The translations under genes and the position numbers were made by a program. Below the pieces are notes generated by a model. The model worked only from the letters and a program-made list of their open reading frames with translations, did no database searches and had not been told where the DNA came from. Positions 1 to 7,654 of a stretch of DNA of 10,922 bases are shown here, one piece after another; position 1 is the stretch's first letter; each line of letters starts with the position of its first letter. Origin of the DNA: Chloroflexota bacterium (GTDB lineage Bacteria > Chloroflexota > Anaerolineae > Promineifilales > Promineifilaceae); the NCBI GenBank assembly GCA_024223125.1, contig JAAEOP010000464.1:1-10922 (forward strand), in the 5' to 3' direction.

Positions 1-75
1 ATGCGTAAACTGATGCATTTGGCATTCGGTGTCTTGAAAAACAAAATCCCTTTTGACCCTGCTTACACTGGTTGA
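1..75 (+). CDS. IS110-family transposase, C-terminal end only (runs off left edge)
   Basis: The window opens inside an open frame that ends with TGA at 73-75. Its 24 residues include MRKLMHLAFGVL and PFDPAY. This matches the usual C-terminus of IS110/IS116/IS902 transposases, where a conserved RKLLH...YGVLK stretch is followed by a PFDP-like tail close to the stop. IS110 enzymes are DEDD/Ser recombinases guided by a bridge RNA encoded in the element's non-coding end. The ATG at position 1 is probably an internal Met, because the conserved catalytic domains would lie to the left of the window. Whether the full element is intact cannot be seen. The right end of the element should lie within the 71 bp before the stop of the next gene (147). 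The match is short, so the family call is good but not certain. Confidence 0.68.
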   Translation: MRKLMHLAFGVLKNKIPFDPAYTG

Positions 76-146
76 ATCAAATTGTTCTTTATTCTCTTGT
101 TAACGTTCAATCAGTAATTGCTAACGTAGTATCTCGCAGGTCTCCA

Positions 147-1826
147 TTACTCCTGTACAAACTCCCCGGTAACAGCCTGGACGTAAAACTCAACCTTCTC
201 CTCATTGTCGGCCGTACCGCTAAACTTCCAGGCTGGTTGCAAAATAACAGTGGGCTGCGTCGCCGGGGAAATCTGGTCTGGTTCAACGGCCGGAAAGATG
301 TAAGTGAGGTAGTAGGCCAAAGTGACATCATCCAGGGTGACATTGTTGTAGAAAAATGAATCATTTCCTGGTTCGGTCGCGGCCGTTTCCTCCTCAAACA
401 TGATAGACTTATCAATACTCTCCCATTGCAGCAGCGGCAGTTCCCCCTCCGATTGTTGGCTGGTCCAGGCAAAGACAAAAGCGGCCATTTCATCCGGCAA
501 ATCGGCCGGAGGATCGGGTAGGAGATAGGTTTGGCCGTCACTGGCTGCAAATTGCACCTGTTCCCCCTGGCGTTGAATTGTGCCCTGAAGCGACAGTGGT
601 TCCAATTCATTGGCGACAGACCAATCATTGACCAGGATGCCTTTTCCATCTTCATTGATCACACCATTAACATTGATTTGCTGTCCCACTGCTTCCGCTA
701 TCTGGTTAAGGGTTTCATCGGCGCCGGTCATCAGATAAGGGAAGATTTGTACACGGGCTGTACCGCTGCCATTGGCCGGCAGATACACATTAGGCCAGCC
801 ATAAAGCTGAACCGTTTCACCGGGTTGGTATTGGCGCGTCCACGATTGGAATTCATTGGCGAAGGGGTCGGCGGCCGTAACCCCATCAGCCGGGTAAAGT
901 GTATAAGGGATGCTGTTGGCGACGACGCCAGATTGCAGCCGTGCCCACGCTTCTTCAGCCAGAATAAGGGGGTAGGTTCCCATATCTTCCAGATTTTGCA
1001 TGACCTGGTAACTGACGTAGCTAACTTGTCCACTGTTATTGACGCTGACCACAATTTCGGGCTGGTTGGCAGCGCGGCCGTCAATCTGCCGCATAAAAAA
1101 CAGATCGCTGCCGAACCCTTGTTGAATGGTGTAGGGGAAATCAAGTAGACTGTGTTCTTGCAAAAAACTTTCCGCAGCCTGACTGGCAGTGGTAAAATCC
1201 ACTCTGCTCTCCACATCATACGGGGCATCGCCATTGTGATAATTGGCCGACCAGGGGTCTATGCTGAAGATACCAGCGTTGTCAAAAGCGTAATAAATGG
1301 TGGGTGGCGTAAAGTCGGCCAGACCCGGTTCTAGCTGGCTGGCATCGGGAAATGCTTCTTGGTATAGCGTGCCGTCGAAACCGAATTTTTGGGCTAACTG
1401 CGCGGCCGCTTCTAAACTAATTTTTCCGCTTTGTTGGTGACGCAATACGGCCGTTTCCCCTGGCGATTCTGGTAAAGGTGCATTAAGGGTAAAGGTTGTG
1501 CTTGAAAATGGATCGGTAAAAACAATGCCCACGACCGTATCTCCACCAACAGCCGTGTCAACCGCGCCGTCTAAACCAGGCACGCCGCCAACCTGGCCTT
1601 CTAAACTGGGCAAAGGGGCCAGTGTACCCGGTTCAGCCTGCAACATTTCAGGGGTGGGGGCGGGCGTACCCACAACTACGGGCGCAACCTGGGGTAGATT
1701 GGCCTGAGGCACAGAAGTAGGAACGGCCGTATCATCGTTACAAGCTGTTAATAGAAACAGTAAGCCCAGACTCAAGAGACTGCCCAGACGTAAACGAGAA
1801 TTGTTAAACAAGGAAAAACAGGTCAT
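147..1826 (-). CDS. Secreted lipoprotein of unknown function (559 aa)
   Basis: The N-terminus is a clear type II signal peptide: basic residues R11 and R13, a Leu-rich core (about residues 14-26), and lipobox L26-T27-A28-C29. The mature protein would be lipid-anchored at C29 and face outward. A Pro/Thr/Val-rich linker (about residues 35-70) follows, typical of surface lipoproteins. The rest is an acidic, aromatic-rich globular region with no motif I can assign. The last 35 residues (PAWKFSG, then a strand ending in AVTGE) loosely recall the closing strands of YycH/PepSY-like extracytoplasmic proteins, but this is weak. The ATG at 1824-1826 is supported by a strong ribosome site (AAGGAG, plus-strand 1834-1839) 7 bases upstream. 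It is transcribed away from the HD gene and appears monocistronic. Its stop lies only 72 bp from the transposase end, yet its C-terminus does not look truncated. Confidence 0.85.
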   Translation of the reverse strand: MTCFSLFNNSRLRLGSLLSLGLLFLLTACNDDTAVPTSVPQANLPQVAPVVVGTPAPTPEMLQAEPGTLAPLPSLEGQVGGVPGLDGAVDTAVGGDTVVGIVFTDPFSSTTFTLNAPLPESPGETAVLRHQQSGKISLEAAAQLAQKFGFDGTLYQEAFPDASQLEPGLADFTPPTIYYAFDNAGIFSIDPWSANYHNGDAPYDVESRVDFTTASQAAESFLQEHSLLDFPYTIQQGFGSDLFFMRQIDGRAANQPEIVVSVNNSGQVSYVSYQVMQNLEDMGTYPLILAEEAWARLQSGVVANSIPYTLYPADGVTAADPFANEFQSWTRQYQPGETVQLYGWPNVYLPANGSGTARVQIFPYLMTGADETLNQIAEAVGQQINVNGVINEDGKGILVNDWSVANELEPLSLQGTIQRQGEQVQFAASDGQTYLLPDPPADLPDEMAAFVFAWTSQQSEGELPLLQWESIDKSIMFEEETAATEPGNDSFFYNNVTLDDVTLAYYLTYIFPAVEPDQISPATQPTVILQPAWKFSGTADNEEKVEFYVQAVTGEFVQE

Positions 1827-1868
1827 AAAAAAGCTCCTTAGCTCACTTTAGGCTATTTGTCGGCTGGT

Positions 1869-1896
1869 ATTTTACTGTGATAATAGTCGGTGACAA
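1869..1896 (-). promoter_or_regulatory. Sigma-70-like promoter for the lipoprotein gene
   Basis: Read on the minus strand, TTGTCA (plus 1891-1896) is followed after 16 bp by TAAAAT (plus 1869-1874). Each hexamer matches the consensus at 5 of 6 positions. Transcription would start near 1862, giving a leader of about 35 nt that contains the AAGGAG ribosome site. This is a pattern match only. Confidence 0.45.
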
Positions 1897-1960
1897 CAAT
1901 GAAAATGTTTATGGTGGTTAGTGGCTGATGGCTTATAGCTTGTACTACAAATATCCATTC

Positions 1961-2022
1961 AGACCCTAAGGGTTTTTCGATCAATCTAACGGGCACACTC
2001 AGGAGCAAAACCCTTAGGGTCT
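1961..2022. repeat. Perfect 16-bp inverted repeat with 30-bp spacer
   Basis: The arms are AGACCCTAAGGGTTTT (1961-1976) and its exact reverse complement AAAACCCTTAGGGTCT (2007-2022), separated by 30 bp. Each arm also contains a near-palindrome of its own, ACCCT-A/T-AGGGT (1963-1973 and 2010-2020), with centres 47 bp apart. The element lies between the divergent lipoprotein and HD genes. The right arm abuts a consensus -35 hexamer, TTGACA (2022-2027), but no good -10 follows at the right distance; TACTAC at 2046-2051 is the best seen. It could be a REP/MITE-like dispersed element, a pair of operator sites for a dimeric regulator, or an RNA hairpin. Confidence 0.8.
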
Positions 2023-2088
2023 TGACAGCCCCCTGAAGTGAGTACTACTACAACTAACCACCAATCACTATTTACAAAGGAAATGATG

Positions 2089-2658
2089 ATGGATGTTACG
2101 GCCGTAGTCCAGACCTTGATCCACGGTAATCAACTAAAACGAACAGTCCGCACAGGTTGGGCACAACGGGGTGTGCCTAATGCAGAAACAGTAGCCGCCC
2201 ACAGCTACGGCGTCGTTTATGCCGCTTTGGTATTGGCCCCACTGATTGAGGAACCAGTAGACCTGGGCAAACTGTTGGCCATGGCTGCCTTGCACGATCT
2301 ACCCGAAGGATTGACGACTGATATTCCTACACCCGCCTGGCGTTACCTGCCGCCGGGTATTAAAACAGATGTGGAGCGGGGGGCCATGCAAGAAATCCTG
2401 AATGGGGTGTCCTTTGCCCCCCAATGGCTGGCTTTGTGGGAAGATCTGCATGAGAGCCAAACAACCGTTGCCCGCTTAGTTCATGACGCCGACAAGTTAG
2501 ATATGTATTTGCAAGCCCTGATGTATGAACAACAATTTGGCAATGGCCAACTGGCTGAGTTTTGGCAAGAATCAGAACCATTTCATTTTCCTCAAGCGCA
2601 GGCTGTTTATGACGAACTGTGTGCCCGACGGGGAAGGGATGATCAGGCAAGCATGTGA
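2089..2658 (+). CDS. HD-domain 5'-deoxynucleotidase-like phosphohydrolase (YfbR/HDDC2 type)
   Basis: A protein of about 189 aa with the whole metal-binding set of the YfbR/HDDC2 branch of the HD superfamily. Counting from M at 2089, these are H38 (in AAHSYG), H69-D70-L-P-E73, D78 (in TTDIPTP) and D133 (in VHDADKLDMYLQA). The H-D-x-x-E-x4-D spacing is the same as in E. coli YfbR (HDASEVLTGD). Known members dephosphorylate deoxynucleoside 5'-monophosphates in the cytosol using divalent metal; the exact substrate here is unknown. The frame is open back to a GTG at 2038. I prefer the third of three tandem ATGs (2083, 2086, 2089), because AAAGGA at 2076-2081 lies 7 bp before 2089 and nothing conserved lies upstream. 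It sits 87 bp upstream of the STAND gene, and the two may or may not be cotranscribed. Alternative: a related HD phosphohydrolase with a different nucleotide substrate. Confidence 0.85.
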   Translation: MDVTAVVQTLIHGNQLKRTVRTGWAQRGVPNAETVAAHSYGVVYAALVLAPLIEEPVDLGKLLAMAALHDLPEGLTTDIPTPAWRYLPPGIKTDVERGAMQEILNGVSFAPQWLALWEDLHESQTTVARLVHDADKLDMYLQALMYEQQFGNGQLAEFWQESEPFHFPQAQAVYDELCARRGRDDQASM

Positions 2659-2703
2659 GGTGATAACATACGGACAGTTGCAAACCTGCCCCTTGCCGCA
2701 CTA

Positions 2704-2712
2704 TGCTATACT
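2704..2712 (+). promoter_or_regulatory. Extended -10 promoter candidate before the STAND-FGE gene
   Basis: TGCTATACT is an extended -10 (TGn followed by TATACT, 5 of 6 to consensus). No convincing -35 lies 16-18 bp upstream, which extended -10 promoters tolerate. Transcription would start near 2719. That rules out the GTG at 2713 as start codon and favours the ATG at 2746 with a leader of about 26 nt. Confidence 0.4.
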
Positions 2713-2745
2713 GTGTCCGCATTACCAATCAACCACCAGAAAATT

Positions 2746-5697
2746 ATGGTCCGAATCCCAAACCCTTACATTGTAGGCACACCCATACCCAGCCCGGCAT
2801 TGTTTTACGGTCGTGCCCCCATCCTTTCTTTTGTACGCGACACTCTCAACCCGCCCCAGCAGCGGGTTGTTGTTTTGTATGGAATGCGCCGCATTGGTAA
2901 AACCTCGGTACTGTATGAGTTGCAGCGTCGTTTGTCAGATGAGTTCCATTCTGTTTATTTTGATTTGATGGGGCAGGCCGGACGGCCGTTACCCCACGCC
3001 CTGTATGAAATTGCCAACCACATTGCCGACAGCCTGGATGAAGACCCGCCCGCCCGTTTTACAGACCTCTTTCAATTTCGAGACTACCTGGAAACTGCCT
3101 GCAACAAATCTCCTGATGGTAAACCCATTTTGCTGCTGCTGGATGAGTTTGATGACCTCAGTGATCAGGAGATAAACAAAGATGCGGCCGCCTTCACCCT
3201 ATTTGATTATTTGCGGGATTTACTGAATGTTGATTTGCCGGTGGCCTTTGTTTTCGTTGTCGGCCGTCGTCTGACCGAACTACCGCAAAACTTTCAATCC
3301 ATCCTAAAACAAGCCCCTTACCGCAAGATCTCTTACCTGTCTGAAAAAGACACACATATCCTGATTACCAAACCGGTTGCAGAGTATCTTACTTTTACAG
3401 ACACGGCCGTAGACACCATCACCAACCTGACCTCAGGCCACCCCTACTTTACCCAACTTATCTGCTTTGAACTGTTCCGCCGCGGGATGAACCGGGAAGA
3501 CAAAACAATCAGGCCGCGAGATGTGACGGCCGTGTTGGATGAAGCCATTGAAACAGGCAAAGGCGGCCTGGCCTGGCTGTGGGACGCCCTGCCTCTAGCC
3601 GAACGTTTTGTCATGTCCGCCATCGCCGAAATCAGCGGCCCCAGCGCCACCGCCTCCACCGAAGATGTTCGCAATCTGTTGGCCCGCTACGATCTAAAAT
3701 TTCTGGGGTTGGAAATTACCGAAGCCCCCAACCTGCTGGTACAGTGGGAAATTTTGCGCGACACGGGCAGCGGCTACCGCTTTAGTGTAGATCTGGTGCG
3801 CCGCTGGATTGCCCAAGAGCATCCCCTCGCCCAGGCCCGGCGCGAAGTTGAGATCATCGTTCCTCGCGCCAACCGTTATTTTGAAAATGCCCGTGAAGCG
3901 CACCAAGCGGGGGAATTGACGCTGGCGATTGAGGATTATCAGCGCACACTGGTAGCCAATCCCAACCATGTGCGGGCACAGTTGGGGCTGGCGCAAGCAT
4001 TAGAAGAACAAGGGGAGGTTCAAGCGGCACATCAGGCGTTTCGCAAAGCGTATGAACTAGATCAGGCCAATTCGGCCGAAAGCCTGGCCCATTCCTTTGA
4101 TGAATTGGCGGCGAAGGATGTGCAACACGGCCGTTTGGAGGAAGCGGCCAAAAAACTGGAACGCGCCCAAACTGTGTCAGCCACAGATACGCGCATCATG
4201 CGCCTGTCAGAACTACAAGACTCTATTACCCGTGATCAGAAGAAGCGGCAGCATCGTTTTCGCCAGATGCGGCTGGCGGCAATTATCCTGGTGGCTTTGG
4301 CGATTATTGTGGTATCGGCCGTTGTTATTCTGCCCTTGTTACAAAACACCTTGTCCCCAGCGGAACCAATTGCCTCCGAAAACACACTGCTCATCCTCAT
4401 TGCCAATTTTGAGGGCGAGCCTGATCTCGATATTCAGCCAGAAGACATGATTCAATCTGTCTGGGCTGAACAATACCCCAATATAGAGTTTGAGCAGGTT
4501 TCTAAACCATTTCAGGATCAAAATGAAGCCCTGGAAAAGTTACAGGTCTCTGGCGCTGTGGGTCTATTAACTGGATGGTATGCTCACGATTCCCTGGGCA
4601 TGACTCTTCTATTTCCGAAAACGGATGACGAATCTATCCTAGATTATAGTTTTGACAAACAAGAATTTTACGGGCTACGTACCCAGACCTTGACAGATGA
4701 GGTTCTGAACGCATTTGCCGAAGATACTGCTCAGGAGTTTGATCTAAATGGGTTGGATGATCTGTCGTATGCTTTGGTAGATGAGGAAGCGGGGAAAATA
4801 TTGTTTGGCTACGGCCGTCTGGTTCTTATCGAATATAATGACCTTGAATGGGCCAGCTTCTTCCTCAACCAGGCATATGCGGCCGGAGTTTATGGGGCGG
4901 TCATTTTGTCAGATTCGGAGGATAACGCTTTAGCTTTTGTACCTGAAGGGGAGTTTGTAATGGGACGCGCAGCCGACGAAGCCCACACCCTATGCCAGGC
5001 ATACAGCAATGATTGTGAACGTGATTTTGCCGTCAGTGCGCCACTGCATAATGTACTATTATCTTCCTATTTTATTGACCAGGCCGAAGTCTCTAACCAG
5101 GCTTATAATACCTGTGTAGAGGCCAATACCTGCCAACCGCCCTCTCAATTGAATTCCCGCACCAGAGGCAGTTACTATGATAATCCTGAATTTGTAGATT
5201 ACCCGGTACTGTACGTCAGTTGGGATCAGGCTCAAAAGTATTGTGAATGGCGCGGCGGCAGCCTGCCTACCGAAGCTCAATGGGAAAAAGCAGCCCGCTG
5301 GGATCCTCATACAGGCAGTTCGTTAACTTATCCTTGGGGAGAGGAGACGCCCCGCCCTGATCTGGCAAATTTTGGATTGGAACCAGGGGATACGGAACGT
5401 ATATGGGATTATGGGGCCAGCCCAATGGGCGCTTTGAATATGGTCGGGAATGCGGCCGAATGGGTATATGATGCCTGGGATCCCTATTTTTATGAAATGG
5501 TAGGGGATTCGGCCAATCCGGTGGCTCCAGAACAAGGCATTGATGAGCGAACGTTCCGGGGCGGCTCTTACGGAAATGTGTTTGATTCGGGCATCGTTTC
5601 GATAGTGGATCCGGCATACCGCAGCGGGCATAATCCGGGTCCCAACGAAGCAATCGGGTTTCGCTGTGCCTTCGATTCATTAGGTGGGATGAAGTGA
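2746..5697 (+). CDS. Membrane STAND ATPase-TPR-FGE-sulfatase fusion (983 aa)
   Basis: Domains in order, counted from the ATG at 2746. First is a STAND/AAA ATPase of the archaeal-ATPase (MNS) type: NPYIVG and FYGR entry motifs, Walker A GMRRIGKTS with K52, Walker B LLLLDEF with D133-E134, and VVGRR as likely sensor. A winged-helix-like region follows to about 370, then three TPR-like helix pairs (376-480). Next come a basic patch (496-509) and one membrane helix (about 510-533). A region at 546-729 begins LLILIANFEG and has GLLTGWY at 606-612, faintly like TolB-N/FlgO-type domains. Last is an FGE-sulfatase (SUMF1-like, C-type-lectin fold) domain at about 730-980: FVMG, PTEAQWEKAAR (841-851), GNAAEW (901-906), FRGGSY (937-942), GFRC (971-974). 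The basic patch puts the ATPase inside and the FGE domain outside. The catalytic Cys pair of true formylglycine-generating enzymes is missing. The start is set by homology with the next gene's N-terminus; a GTG at 2713 lacks a ribosome site. The stop overlaps the next start by 4 bp. Confidence 0.88.
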   Translation: MVRIPNPYIVGTPIPSPALFYGRAPILSFVRDTLNPPQQRVVVLYGMRRIGKTSVLYELQRRLSDEFHSVYFDLMGQAGRPLPHALYEIANHIADSLDEDPPARFTDLFQFRDYLETACNKSPDGKPILLLLDEFDDLSDQEINKDAAAFTLFDYLRDLLNVDLPVAFVFVVGRRLTELPQNFQSILKQAPYRKISYLSEKDTHILITKPVAEYLTFTDTAVDTITNLTSGHPYFTQLICFELFRRGMNREDKTIRPRDVTAVLDEAIETGKGGLAWLWDALPLAERFVMSAIAEISGPSATASTEDVRNLLARYDLKFLGLEITEAPNLLVQWEILRDTGSGYRFSVDLVRRWIAQEHPLAQARREVEIIVPRANRYFENAREAHQAGELTLAIEDYQRTLVANPNHVRAQLGLAQALEEQGEVQAAHQAFRKAYELDQANSAESLAHSFDELAAKDVQHGRLEEAAKKLERAQTVSATDTRIMRLSELQDSITRDQKKRQHRFRQMRLAAIILVALAIIVVSAVVILPLLQNTLSPAEPIASENTLLILIANFEGEPDLDIQPEDMIQSVWAEQYPNIEFEQVSKPFQDQNEALEKLQVSGAVGLLTGWYAHDSLGMTLLFPKTDDESILDYSFDKQEFYGLRTQTLTDEVLNAFAEDTAQEFDLNGLDDLSYALVDEEAGKILFGYGRLVLIEYNDLEWASFFLNQAYAAGVYGAVILSDSEDNALAFVPEGEFVMGRAADEAHTLCQAYSNDCERDFAVSAPLHNVLLSSYFIDQAEVSNQAYNTCVEANTCQPPSQLNSRTRGSYYDNPEFVDYPVLYVSWDQAQKYCEWRGGSLPTEAQWEKAARWDPHTGSSLTYPWGEETPRPDLANFGLEPGDTERIWDYGASPMGALNMVGNAAEWVYDAWDPYFYEMVGDSANPVAPEQGIDERTFRGGSYGNVFDSGIVSIVDPAYRSGHNPGPNEAIGFRCAFDSLGGMK

Positions 5698-7034
5698 GAA
5701 ATCCATTTGTATTTGGGGGGCCGGTGATACCGGAGAAGTTTTACGGCCGTCAAACCTCCATCCAGTTCATTATGGACCGCGTGTTTGGCGCTTCCCGTTC
5801 CAGCGTTGCTTTGTGGGGCGACCGGCGGGTGGGTAAAAGTTCTCTGCTGCATTACCTGTCCCAACCCCACCTACGAACAGAATGGGACATTGATCCCCAA
5901 AAGCACCACATCATTTTTGTAGATTGCCAATCCTTTATCGGCCAGTTCAGCCAGCAGACGTTTTGGGATGAGATTTTAGACCAGACAATAGATTTGTTTG
6001 CCGATGAGAGTTTACGCTCACAAGCGGCCGCCTTGTTAGATGAGACGGAATTGGACAATCGTTCCTGGCGTCGCTTCTTCCGCAAAATGCAGGCAGCCGG
6101 AGAATCCATCACCCTGTTTCTGGATGAGTTTGGCAGCATGGTAGTCAATGGTTTTCAAGAGAATCCCCGCGAACTGCAAGGGTTGTTGGCTGGGTTGCGG
6201 ACGATGATCACTGCCGTACTTCCTTCTCCCACAGCCGTCTACCCTCGTCCCTTAGCAATCATTACAGCCACACGACGGCCGTTAGATATTTTGTGCCGCC
6301 CCGTTTACCAACATATAGATTCCGGCTCCCCCTTTCATAACCCCTTTGTGTTTGAACGGCTGAAACCATTCACAGAAGCAGAGGTACGCACTCTGCTGGC
6401 TACGCAGCTGACAGATACCGGCCTTATCTTTGCGGAAACGGAAATTCAGCATTTGTTGGCCATGGCCGGCCGCCATCCCCTTTTGGTACAAACGTATGCC
6501 AGCGGGTTATTTGCCGCTCGTCTGGCAGCGACGGCCGAACTAACTGATTTTGCGGCGCTTGATGGAGATTTTGACGGCCGTGTTCGTCCCCACTTCCATG
6601 ACTTCTGGCATTATTCCAGCAAAGCAGAAAAGCAATTTCTGGCGGCGTCTATTCGTCGTCAACTTAATTTTCAATCGTTGCCCCCCAACCAAGAAAATGC
6701 CCGCCGCCAACTGTTAAATCGGGGGTTATTCATCGAAGATAACCGGCTGTTTTCGCCACTTTTTGAAGCGTGGCTGCGTTTGAATTTGCCCCAAATAGAA
6801 GAAGGTGAATCACGACCGTATGACCCTCGCCAACTTTTGCCCACTCTGGACGCTTCTTTTAATGAAGGCGAACTGCGGGAGCTTTGTTTTCAGCTACAAT
6901 TGGATTATGAAGTGTTAGGGGGAAATGGCAAACGAGAGAAGGTGGTTAGTTTACTTGAGTGGGTGCAGCGTCACGGCCGTGTTTCAGAGCTGGTGCAACT
7001 GGTTCGCCGTACCCGCCCTGGTTTGCCGTTATGA
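5694..7034 (+). CDS. STAND/AAA ATPase with C-terminal death-like/effector-associated domain (446 aa)
   Basis: The N-terminus, RNPFVFGGP then KFYGR, repeats the entry motif of the upstream protein. Walker A is GDRRVGKSS (G42-S50, K48) and Walker B LFLDEF has D144-E145. ITATRR near 200 is a likely sensor strand. A winged-helix-like region follows to about 370. The last 67 residues (380-446) form a separate small helical domain: F389-N-E-G-E-L-R-E-L-C-F, L-D-Y-E, K-R-E-K-V, then RHGRVSELVQLVRRTRP. This F..EL..LCF.L..DYE...RP pattern is one I associate with the small adaptor domains (effector-associated or bacterial death-like) of NTP-dependent conflict systems; I cannot give the subfamily. Such domains recruit a separate effector by like-like contacts. 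The protein has no membrane segment, so it is cytosolic. The GTG start at 5694 overlaps the upstream TGA (GTGA), so translation is probably coupled and the two ATPases made together. It is convergent with the next operon. Confidence 0.85.
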   Translation: MRNPFVFGGPVIPEKFYGRQTSIQFIMDRVFGASRSSVALWGDRRVGKSSLLHYLSQPHLRTEWDIDPQKHHIIFVDCQSFIGQFSQQTFWDEILDQTIDLFADESLRSQAAALLDETELDNRSWRRFFRKMQAAGESITLFLDEFGSMVVNGFQENPRELQGLLAGLRTMITAVLPSPTAVYPRPLAIITATRRPLDILCRPVYQHIDSGSPFHNPFVFERLKPFTEAEVRTLLATQLTDTGLIFAETEIQHLLAMAGRHPLLVQTYASGLFAARLAATAELTDFAALDGDFDGRVRPHFHDFWHYSSKAEKQFLAASIRRQLNFQSLPPNQENARRQLLNRGLFIEDNRLFSPLFEAWLRLNLPQIEEGESRPYDPRQLLPTLDASFNEGELRELCFQLQLDYEVLGGNGKREKVVSLLEWVQRHGRVSELVQLVRRTRPGLPL

Positions 7035-7123
7035 TATTTGCTGCCCATCCACTGCAAGCAGTCGCCAATAATTACCCAACTGATGAATGTGGGACATCAT
7101 GATGAAGTTTATTAGCTCCCGAT

Positions 7124-7654
7124 TTACAACTTTTGAGCTAGAAATTGGTCTAGACGCCGCCGGGCAACTGCCCCAAAAACGTGTTGAATCAGTGGCAGAA
7201 CTGTCATTGCCAACCCTTTTAAAATCCACTTTCGAGCCAGCACAATAACCGTGCCCATCCCCGCACTGCCAATAATTGACCACAATACATCCGGCCAACC
7301 TTGCGTCGCCAACTGAGGCGCCAGCCAGAGAGCCGGGATGATTAGAAAAAGCAACCAGCTTTGGCGGGCCATCATTTGCAGCCGCCGGAAAATATCAAAT
7401 TTTGATTGGATAACGGCCGTGTGCCGCCGCCACAATTCTGGGTCTAAAACGACTTCTGGGGACATAACGGTCATGTAATCTGAATCGAGTTGAATCACGG
7501 TGCGGACACCCTGTCGGTCATAAATTTTGCCGTGATAGGGGGGTGGGGAAACGGCCGTGTCCTCCTCCGGCAGTTCATCCACCAACGTCAATACCTGCAA
7601 ACCGCCACTGCTGTACATCTCTAGCAAATCATTCCATGTTCGGCGCAAACTCAT
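7124..7654 (-). CDS. Unknown two-helix membrane protein, third gene of a three-gene unit (176 aa)
   Basis: I do not recognise a named family. The N-terminal 95 residues look cytosolic. They carry LQVLTLV (19-25), then TVIQLDSDYMT (52-62) and H78, a motif pattern shared with both upstream partners. Two hydrophobic helices follow, about 99-118 (SWLLFLIIPALWLAPQ) and 124-141 (LWSIIGSAGMGTVIVLA). Their short link suggests a hairpin with both ends inside. A basic, partly amphipathic tail follows (RKW, then ARRRLDQFL near the end). The ATG at 7652-7654 overlaps the TGA of the 331-aa gene in the form ATGA, so translation is very likely coupled. It may be the membrane anchor of the trio; that is inference from topology and gene order. 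Confidence 0.8.
   Translation of the reverse strand: MSLRRTWNDLLEMYSSGGLQVLTLVDELPEEDTAVSPPPYHGKIYDRQGVRTVIQLDSDYMTVMSPEVVLDPELWRRHTAVIQSKFDIFRRLQMMARQSWLLFLIIPALWLAPQLATQGWPDVLWSIIGSAGMGTVIVLARKWILKGLAMTVLPLIQHVFGAVARRRLDQFLAQKL

Noticed and set aside
107..1234. Open frames on both strands overlapping the lipoprotein gene (107-655 minus, 531-1148 plus, 731-1234 minus)
   Set aside because: Their products show no domain features, and they lie wholly or almost wholly within the lipoprotein gene, which has a signal peptide, ribosome site and promoter.
2038..2088. GTG at 2038 as start of the HD protein
   Set aside because: It lacks a ribosome site and adds 17 residues with no family match, whereas AAAGGA precedes the ATG cluster at 2083-2089.
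2713..2745. GTG at 2713 as start of the STAND-FGE protein
   Set aside because: It sits directly after a likely -10 hexamer and upstream of the expected transcription start, and the added residues precede the conserved NPYIVG entry motif.
5267..5680. Minus-strand frame of 137 codons inside the FGE region
   Set aside because: It is antisense to a clearly conserved domain and its product is Pro/Arg-rich without a recognisable pattern.
5550..5694. Diversity-generating retroelement variable region at the end of the FGE domain
   Set aside because: The C-type-lectin-like fold is typical of such targets, but no reverse transcriptase, template repeat or adenine-biased AAY codon run is present in the window.
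7035..7123. Bidirectional terminator between the convergent genes
   Set aside because: The best stem (ATG-a-ATGT/ACATCAT around 7083-7101) is short, bulged, and has no T-run on either side.
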